From contig CANQOD010000057.1 in NCBI GenBank assembly GCA_947625395.1, forward strand, positions 1 to 7,552: DNA of 7,552 nt, written 5' to 3'. The position numbers were made by a program, and so were the translations under genes. The notes below the pieces were generated by a model that was not told the origin of the DNA, did not search any database, and saw nothing but the letters and a program-made list of their open reading frames with translations. This document shows, piece by piece, positions 1 through 4,917 of this stretch. The stretch comes from an uncultured Bacilli bacterium. GTDB taxonomy: Bacteria > Bacillota_I > Bacilli_A > RF39 > UBA660. Position 1 is the first letter of the stretch, and every line of letters starts with the position of its first letter.

Positions 1-360
1 TCTTGGTGCTACTGGGAACATATGTGATAAAATAATATCCTCTTCAATTGCCCCCACTTGAAAGTGCTCTTTGGCCATTTCTAAGGCATACTTTGGATGA
101 GCAACCAACATTTCATGTTTGTTTTTCTCTTCTCGGTCATAGAAAAAGTCATGTAATAAGGCACCTCTTGTAGCCTCATAATAATTCAAATGTAAAAACT
201 TGGTCACATGATAAGTATAAAAAGCAACTCTTAGGCAATGGTCATAACGTGTAACACCATGATGCGCAATTTGTTCCATTCCTTGAAAGGTTGTTTCATC
301 AAGCATTGGATTAACGATTGCATCAAACTCTTCGTTGTGATAATTGTTGCGAATCTTCAT
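1..360 (-). CDS. HD-domain phosphohydrolase-like protein, 3' end cut off by window
   Basis: The frame is open from the start codon to base 1 with no stop, so only the first ~120 residues are visible. Numbered from the upstream ATG at 366, they carry an HD-superfamily pattern: H43 in YDHCLRVA, the H72-D73 doublet in ALLHDFFYD, H90 in AHPKYA and H115 in SHMFP. HD proteins of this type are metal-dependent phosphohydrolases, usually acting on nucleotides or phosphate esters; the substrate cannot be read from the sequence. No signal peptide or membrane segment is seen, so it is probably cytoplasmic. Two in-frame ATGs (366 and 360) follow an AGAGGGTGA site. I chose 360 because AGAGG then lies 10 nt away, within the 5-11 nt range of the neighbouring genes, against 4 nt for 366. 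It has its own promoter and lies beyond the terminator of the upstream operon. Family confidence is good; specific function is unknown. Confidence 0.85.
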   Translation of the reverse strand, partial: MKIRNNYHNEEFDAIVNPMLDETTFQGMEQIAHHGVTRYDHCLRVAFYTYHVTKFLHLNYYEATRGALLHDFFYDREEKNKHEMLVAHPKYALEMAKEHFQVGAIEEDIILSHMFPVAPR

Positions 361-366
361 CTTCAT

Positions 367-375
367 TCACCCTCT
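367..375 (-). promoter_or_regulatory. Ribosome binding site of the HD-domain gene
   Basis: The minus strand reads AGAGGGTGA directly before two in-frame ATG codons at 366 and 360. Spacing from AGAGG is 4 nt to the first and 10 nt to the second. This favours the second but does not settle the start. Confidence 0.6.
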
Positions 376-389
376 AATGATATATTTAT

Positions 390-411
390 GCAATAAGGAT
401 TTCCTTTTTGC
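390..411 (-). repeat. Imperfect inverted repeat (hairpin) in the HD gene leader
   Basis: The arms are GCAAtAAGG (390-398) and CCTTtTTGC (403-411), which pair over 8 bp with one internal mismatch around a 4-nt loop. The hairpin starts about 6 nt after the predicted transcription start and ends 15 nt before the Shine-Dalgarno site. There is no U-tract after it on the minus strand, so it is not a standard terminator. It could stabilise the 5' end of the mRNA or act as an operator; neither is shown. Confidence 0.45.
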
Positions 412-423
412 AAAACACTATAA

Positions 424-452
424 ATTTTATCACATTTTTACGTTTTTTGCAA
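424..452 (-). promoter_or_regulatory. Probable sigma-A promoter with extended -10, driving the HD-domain gene
   Basis: The minus strand has TTGCAA (452-447) as the -35, a 17-nt spacer, and TAAAAT (429-424) as the -10. The -10 is preceded by TGA, giving the extended TGn element common in Gram-positive bacteria. The predicted start near 417 leaves a leader of about 50 nt. The promoter lies just downstream of the terminator at 488-511, as expected for a new transcription unit. Confidence 0.65.
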
Positions 453-487
453 GTTGACGCCTGAGAAGCTGTCAAAAGAAAGTCAAC

Positions 488-511
488 AAAAAAGGCTTCT
501 CTTGCCTTTTT
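488..511 (-). terminator. Rho-independent terminator ending the comN-to-AI-2E operon
   Basis: The minus-strand transcript has AAAAAGGC, a 7-nt loop (AAGAGAA) and GCCTTTTT, an 8-bp stem whose 3' arm continues into a run of six U residues (493-488). The stem starts immediately after the TAG stop of the AI-2E-family gene (514-512). It separates the upstream gene cluster from the HD-domain gene. The stem has only three G-C pairs, so read-through is possible. The A-tract on the other side could also make it work on the plus strand, where no gene is seen. Confidence 0.8.
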
Positions 512-1603
512 CTATTGAAAATGAAACCATTTTTCTTTTTTCTTGCTTCCTTGAGGAGCTATCTTTTTGACACTTTTTTGAATGTCCTTTTTGAAGAATT
601 GATAAGAAGCATGCACTAAGATGTAAAGTGGTAAAGCAATCACGATACCAACAAAGCCACCTAAACTACCACCAATGGAAACAACGATAATGGTAAAAAG
701 TGGATGAATGTTATTTGTATGTCCATAGACTTTTGGAGAAATAACATATCCGTCTAGCTGTGGAAAGATTAAGCAAACAATTAAAGTCGCAATAAACACG
801 GGCGTTGAAACAACGGACGCAGTGACCAAGGCAATTAAATTGGTTGCCAAGCCTCCAAAATAAGGAATGATGGTCGTTAAGCAAGCAAGAACTCCAAGAA
901 GCAACCAGTTCGGATGTCCGACAAGGAAGAAGATGATGGAGTATTCAAAAAATTGAATGACCATAAAGAGAACGAGTCCTTTTAAATAATTGCCTAACTC
1001 TTGATCCAAACTCCAAAAATAGAGGTAACTCTTTTTCGAAGTCCGTTTTAAGAAGGCGGAGAAAGTCTTTCGTATTTTATCCATATCCGCAAGCAGATAA
1101 ATCATTACAATGAGCGTAACAATAAACGTTCCGGCAAAAGAAATGGTCTTACCAACAAAATCAATGGAACCATTGGTCACAAGACTGCCAATATTTTTTC
1201 CTAAAGCATTTAAAGTATCGCCTAGTTTGACTTCAAAATCCCCCAAATTCCAGTGGAATTTATCGCCAACTGTACTAATTGCCTCTAAAATCATCTTCGA
1301 AAATGAGATAAACTGTTCATAGAAAAGTGGCAATGTAGCTGCTAAAAGTCCAACTAAAACAAGCAAAATTCCTACGACAACAACGGTAACTGCCAGCCAT
1401 TTTCGGACGCCTTTTTGCTCGAGTTTTTGGACCAAGGGGTAAAGTGCATAAGCAATCGCAAATGCTAAAATGAATGGAAATAGTACTTTCAAAACGCTAA
1501 AGAGTACACCACTCCAAGCGCTAACAGTACTTAATCCAATGTAAAAAATACCCAGTAAAATTAATAGATTTAACCAACGATAATTCACTTTATGATCAAA
1601 CAT
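512..1603 (-). CDS. AI-2E family (UPF0118/PerM-like) membrane transporter
   Basis: A 363-residue polytopic membrane protein, of typical size for the AI-2E/PerM family (PF01594). Hydrophobic segments lie near residues 12-27, 32-58, 69-93, 152-172, 208-229, 233-262, 268-281 and 302-332, with a longer soluble segment at about 95-150. Family marks in the C-terminal half are PYFGG (247-251), DGYVISPKVYG (284-294), HP (300-301) and the Gly-rich IGGSLGGFVGI. The tail is Lys-rich and probably cytoplasmic. Members have been linked to autoinducer-2 export or to Na+(Li+)/H+ antiport, so the substrate here is open. The ATG lies 6 nt after the dtd stop. Its Shine-Dalgarno site (AGAGGTGA) overlaps that stop, which suggests coupling to dtd. 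It is the last gene before the terminator. Family assignment is firm; function is not. Confidence 0.9.
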   Translation of the reverse strand: MFDHKVNYRWLNLLILLGIFYIGLSTVSAWSGVLFSVLKVLFPFILAFAIAYALYPLVQKLEQKGVRKWLAVTVVVVGILLVLVGLLAATLPLFYEQFISFSKMILEAISTVGDKFHWNLGDFEVKLGDTLNALGKNIGSLVTNGSIDFVGKTISFAGTFIVTLIVMIYLLADMDKIRKTFSAFLKRTSKKSYLYFWSLDQELGNYLKGLVLFMVIQFFEYSIIFFLVGHPNWLLLGVLACLTTIIPYFGGLATNLIALVTASVVSTPVFIATLIVCLIFPQLDGYVISPKVYGHTNNIHPLFTIIVVSIGGSLGGFVGIVIALPLYILVHASYQFFKKDIQKSVKKIAPQGSKKKEKWFHFQ

Positions 1604-1609
1604 TTTTTA

Positions 1610-2044
1610 TCACCTCTCTATAAAGATTGTTGTTGGTCCTAGATTCGTGAGGGAAATCTCCATATCAGCTCCAAAAATACCTGTTTCTGTCGGAACAATT
1701 TCGCTGAGCTTTTGATTCCAAAGCGCATATAATAAATTTGCTTTGTCACTGCGCAAGGCTCTTAGATAACTTGGACGATTTCCTTTACTACAATCGGCAT
1801 ACAATGTAAATTGAGAAATGGATAGAATTTTTCCTCCAACCTCTAATAGTGATTTGTTCATCACACCATTTTCATCTTCAAAAATTCGGAGATGAACAAC
1901 TTTATTGACCATCCATAAAATCGTATCTTTATTGTCTTCTTCGGTAAACCCGACAAAAACGACACAGCCAAAATCAATTTTTCCTGTTGTTTTCCCATCG
2001 ACTTTGCAGGAAGCATTCTTGGCTTTTTGAATCAATACACGCAT
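1610..2044 (-). CDS. dtd: D-aminoacyl-tRNA deacylase (D-Tyr-tRNA deacylase)
   Basis: A 144-residue protein matching the whole DTD family, which is about 145 residues. DTD is a cytosolic homodimer that hydrolyses D-amino acids, and glycine mischarged on tRNA(Ala), from tRNA. The catalytic-pocket motif SQFT is at residues 77-80 in SQFTLYAD. The cross-subunit Gly-cisPro motif is at 136-137, in NLGPTT. The common form is NxGPVT, so Thr replaces the usual Val at 138, while the essential Gly-Pro is intact. The ATG overlaps the rel stop by one base (TAATG). An AGAGGA site inside the end of rel lies 10 nt before the start, so translation is probably coupled to rel. The relA-dtd pairing is common in Bacillota. 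Confidence 0.96.
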   Translation of the reverse strand: MRVLIQKAKNASCKVDGKTTGKIDFGCVVFVGFTEEDNKDTILWMVNKVVHLRIFEDENGVMNKSLLEVGGKILSISQFTLYADCSKGNRPSYLRALRSDKANLLYALWNQKLSEIVPTETGIFGADMEISLTNLGPTTIFIER

Positions 2045-4185
2045 TATCTAAAAATCCTCTCTATATCATTAATATATGGTAATTTTAACAATTCTATTTT
2101 TGCTTTGTTAAAATGGTTGATATCTTTTACCAAAATTTGCATTTCAATAATTAACGCATCTCGATGCATGACTTTGACTTCATCCACTTGGACATCAAGG
2201 GGACTTAGTTTACTGATAATTTCGACCAAATGATTATCAAGTGTATTGGTATATAATACAACTGAAGTCACATACTTTTTGCTAAGAGCATCCTGATTCC
2301 ACCGAACATGAACACATCTTTCATCTAACTGGATGATGTTGTGACAAGAACTACGATGAATACTAATGCCATTGCCTTTGGTGATATAGCCAACAATCTC
2401 ATCACCTGGGATGGGCATACAACAAGATGCCAGTTGTACTTTTACTTTATCAATTCCATCGACAATAATCGCAGCTTCTTCTTGGGCTTTGACCACTTTG
2501 GTCAATTTTGGCGCTTCGACAGGCTTAAAAATCGTATGCACAACGGCAAGGGTAGAAATCTTACCATTGCCAATATTTTGGTAAAGTTCCTCTAAATCTT
2601 GTACTTTTAATTCTTCAAAAATCACTTTTAAATTGTCATCATTCATCAAATCATGAAAAGGAATTTTCTTTTTACGAAGTTCTTTTTCTAACGCGTATTT
2701 TCCTCGTTCAATATAAATTTCTTTTTCATTTTTCGTAAAGAAACTTTTAATTTTATTGCGCGTAGTGGCAGACTTGACCATATGAATCCATTCTTTAGAT
2801 GGAGTACTGTTTTTATTGGTATTGATTTTGACAATATCATTATTCTGTAACTCATAGTCAAGAGGCACAATATTATTATTGACGATGGCACCGACAGTTG
2901 TTTCCCCTACCTTAGTGTGAATCTTATAAGCAAAATCAAGCGGAGTGGCCCCTTTTGGAAGTTCAAAAACATCCCCTTTTGGAGTAAAACAATAAATATT
3001 GTTATTTAAGACTTCGTCTTGAACGCTCTGAACAAACTCTTCACTGCTCATTTGGTCTTGTGAAAGTTCCATAATGGATTTAAAGAATTGTAGCTTTTGC
3101 TCAGTCGTCGTTTGTAAGGCACTGCTGGCATCTTTTTGTTCTTTATAGGCCCAATGAGAAGCAATACCGTTTTCGGCAATCTCATCCATTTCATAGGTGC
3201 GAATTTGGATTTCGAAAAGATAGCCATCGACCCCAAAGACAGTGGTATGTAAACTTTGATACATATTGGCTTTTGGCATTGCAATATAATCTTTAAAACG
3301 ATTCGGCATTGGACGGAATTTGGAATGAATAATGCCGAGCGCTAAATAACAGTCTTGTTCCGTATCGACAAAGATGCGAAGCGCAAGCAAGTCATAAATA
3401 TCACTGAATTTTTTTCCTTTGTTGAGTTTATTATAAATACTATAAATGCTTTTGGCTCGCCCTTTAATTTCATGAACAATATTATGTTCTTTTAAAAGAT
3501 TGGAAACTTCTTCCATCATTTGTGCTACCGTTTGGTCGCGTTCCACTTTGGTTTTATTTAGCTTTTCAGCAATATCATAGAAAACTTCCGGTTTAAGATA
3601 ACGAAGAGATAAATCGCGTAGTTCACTCGTTATTTTATGAATTCCTAAATGGTCCGAAATCGGTGCTAAAATCTCTAAAGTTTCTTTGGCTTTGCGTTTT
3701 TGTTTCTCCGGTTCTAAGGCCCAAAGGGTACGCATATTGTGAAGACGGTCCGCTAACTTGATAATGATGACTCTGACATCTTCACTCATACCAACAATGA
3801 TTTTTTTATAATAATCAATTAAGTATTCATTCTCCGTTGAAAAATGTAGTCGTGAAAGTTGTGTGACACCTTTTAGAAGTTTTAAAACTGTACTTCCAAA
3901 TTGTTTCTCAATTTCTTCTTCTGTCACTTCACAATCTTCAATGGTATCATGAAGAAGTGCTGTTTCAATGCTTTCGGCATCTGCATAAATTTCTGTCAAA
4001 ATAATCGCTACATTCAGTGGATGAATAATGTAGGGTTCACCACTTTTGCGATATTGTCCACGATGGGCTTCTTCGGCATACTGATAGGCTTTCATAATCG
4101 CAGCCCGTTGTTTGTCATCTTTTAGGTAAGTATCCGTTCGTTTTAACAAATCATCAATCGTCGTTGTATCTAGATATTTTGTCAA
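2044..4185 (-). CDS. relA: Bifunctional (p)ppGpp synthetase/hydrolase, Rel (RelA/SpoT homolog)
   Basis: A 713-residue long-form RSH enzyme that makes and degrades (p)ppGpp in the stringent response and binds ribosomes. The hydrolase HD domain is complete: H55, H79-D80 in HDTIED, and D146 in LADRLHNMRT. The synthetase domain has GRAKSIYSIY (242-251), D265 in IYDLLALR, RFKDYI (296-301, the RxKD form of bifunctional enzymes rather than the ExDD of RelA), YQSLHT (309-314) and catalytic E325 in EIQIRT. Next come a TGS domain (about 397-457), a zinc-finger-like region with C588, C589, H610 and C614, and a C-terminal ACT domain (about 640-713). I chose the TTG at 4185 because AGAGGGG lies 7 nt upstream. 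The numbering then agrees within two residues with the hydrolase ligands I recall for the Streptococcus enzyme. A longer frame to a TTG at 4218 exists. The stop overlaps the dtd start. Confidence 0.97.
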   Translation of the reverse strand: MTKYLDTTTIDDLLKRTDTYLKDDKQRAAIMKAYQYAEEAHRGQYRKSGEPYIIHPLNVAIILTEIYADAESIETALLHDTIEDCEVTEEEIEKQFGSTVLKLLKGVTQLSRLHFSTENEYLIDYYKKIIVGMSEDVRVIIIKLADRLHNMRTLWALEPEKQKRKAKETLEILAPISDHLGIHKITSELRDLSLRYLKPEVFYDIAEKLNKTKVERDQTVAQMMEEVSNLLKEHNIVHEIKGRAKSIYSIYNKLNKGKKFSDIYDLLALRIFVDTEQDCYLALGIIHSKFRPMPNRFKDYIAMPKANMYQSLHTTVFGVDGYLFEIQIRTYEMDEIAENGIASHWAYKEQKDASSALQTTTEQKLQFFKSIMELSQDQMSSEEFVQSVQDEVLNNNIYCFTPKGDVFELPKGATPLDFAYKIHTKVGETTVGAIVNNNIVPLDYELQNNDIVKINTNKNSTPSKEWIHMVKSATTRNKIKSFFTKNEKEIYIERGKYALEKELRKKKIPFHDLMNDDNLKVIFEELKVQDLEELYQNIGNGKISTLAVVHTIFKPVEAPKLTKVVKAQEEAAIIVDGIDKVKVQLASCCMPIPGDEIVGYITKGNGISIHRSSCHNIIQLDERCVHVRWNQDALSKKYVTSVVLYTNTLDNHLVEIISKLSPLDVQVDEVKVMHRDALIIEMQILVKDINHFNKAKIELLKLPYINDIERIFR

Positions 4186-4192
4186 ATACCAT

Positions 4193-4199
4193 CCCCTCT
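4193..4199 (-). promoter_or_regulatory. Ribosome binding site that fixes the rel start at TTG 4185
   Basis: The minus strand reads AGAGGGG followed by 7 nt and TTG (4185-4183). This strong site lies inside the longer reading frame that starts at TTG 4218. That upstream TTG has AGGA directly against it with no spacer. The shorter start is therefore the better one. Confidence 0.75.
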
Positions 4200-4214
4200 T
4201 TCTTTTGGAAAGCT

Positions 4215-4255
4215 TCAATCCTTTCTCACATGTTAAGCAGTATAAAAAGGATTGA
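4215..4255. repeat. 10-bp perfect inverted repeat between the unknown ORF and rel
   Basis: The arms are TCAATCCTTT (4215-4224) and AAAGGATTGA (4246-4255), separated by 21 nt. In the minus-strand mRNA the hairpin starts 4 nt after the stop of the upstream ORF and ends 15 nt before the rel Shine-Dalgarno site. It lacks a U-tract in that direction. On the plus strand it is followed at once by six T residues, which resembles a terminator for antisense transcription, though the loop is long. This is the only sizeable intergenic gap (74 nt) inside the operon. Confidence 0.6.
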
Positions 4256-4259
4256 TTTT

Positions 4260-4901
4260 TTAATTTTGTTTTCTAGTAAAAGGTTGCACTTTTATTTTTT
4301 GTTTCGGTTGAAGATGATAAGCACTCAATGTATTTGGGGCTTCACAATCTTCTACTTTTTCTTCGCCAACCAGCACTTGATATGGAAAGTCTGGGTGCTC
4401 TTGAAGCGCTGAAACAAAAGCTTCCGTTAGTTCTAGATTCCGATGGAAATGTGCTTTGATTTGACCATCTTTATCATAGACAATGGAAGTCGATGAACGC
4501 GCTTTATCATTGATATATGTTGCATATAAAATTTGACTTTCTCCTACTTCCAAGGGATTGCATTGGCTTCCCTTGTTAAACGTTATCTCTACCCTAGTTG
4601 CTAATTGCACTGGTTCTTCCACAATTTCATCAAATCGAAACTGCTCAAACAAACAAGTTTTATCAAGAGTAACCTGATAATGTGCAAGTTGATTTTTTTG
4701 AAAAATTTCAAAAATATGATTGGCACGGCAGTCCTGTTGATGATGATAAACGGTTACATCCTGATAAGAAAAGGTATAATCATCCTTTGTTTCCGGAATC
4801 ATAAAATCTTTAAGATATTGTTGAAGAATTGGTTGTATATGTTGGTAAGCTCTACTTTTTTTAAAGCTTTCACTAAAATAGGAATTAATTAAATCTTTCA
4901 T
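4260..4901 (-). CDS. Hypothetical protein, 213 residues, between secDF and rel
   Basis: I do not recognise this protein. It starts at ATG 4901, with AGAGG 5 nt upstream and 16 nt after the secDF stop, and ends in TAA. Coding is supported by the operon position, the Shine-Dalgarno site and an uninterrupted frame that fills the space between two firm genes. The first ~38 residues look helical (Lys-rich, with SYFSESFKKS and ILQQYLKDF). From about 42 to 155 the sequence alternates polar and hydrophobic residues, suggesting beta strands. The C-terminal tail is basic, with KQKIKVQPF near the end. There is no signal peptide, membrane segment, zinc motif or recognisable catalytic motif, so it is probably cytoplasmic. 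In B. subtilis this interval holds recJ and apt, but the ORF shows no DHH-family or phosphoribosyltransferase motif, so it is not a remnant of either. Confidence 0.85.
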   Translation of the reverse strand: MKDLINSYFSESFKKSRAYQHIQPILQQYLKDFMIPETKDDYTFSYQDVTVYHHQQDCRANHIFEIFQKNQLAHYQVTLDKTCLFEQFRFDEIVEEPVQLATRVEITFNKGSQCNPLEVGESQILYATYINDKARSSTSIVYDKDGQIKAHFHRNLELTEAFVSALQEHPDFPYQVLVGEEKVEDCEAPNTLSAYHLQPKQKIKVQPFTRKQN

Positions 4902-4917
4902 TATGACCTCTCATTCT

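Noticed and set aside
453..475. TTGACA at 475-470 as the -35 of the HD gene promoter
   Set aside because: At 17-nt spacing it faces TTGCAA, a poor -10. The TTGCAA/TAAAAT pair with extended TGn fits better.
463..501. GAGAAGC (463-469) and GCTTCTC (495-501) as an alternative stem to the operon terminator
   Set aside because: It is a 7-bp pairing across 25 nt without a known ligand domain or leader peptide. The compact 8-bp terminator stem explains the site, so an attenuation switch is not supported.
1110..1322. Plus-strand open frames opposite the AI-2E, rel, secDF and unknown genes (for example 1110-1322, 2341-2595, 3901-4125, 5969-6301, 6683-6982)
   Set aside because: They lie antisense to strongly supported genes and have no clear ribosome sites or family resemblance, so they are reading-frame shadows.
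2688..2891. Minus-strand open frames inside rel (2688-2891 and 3048-3284)
   Set aside because: They overlap rel in another frame, where rel encodes conserved TGS and synthetase sequence; they have no independent support.
4239..4261. TATACT (4244-4239) as the -10 of an internal rel promoter
   Set aside because: No recognisable -35 occurs at 16-18 nt spacing in the A/T-rich sequence upstream. The -10-like match lies in the loop of the inverted repeat.
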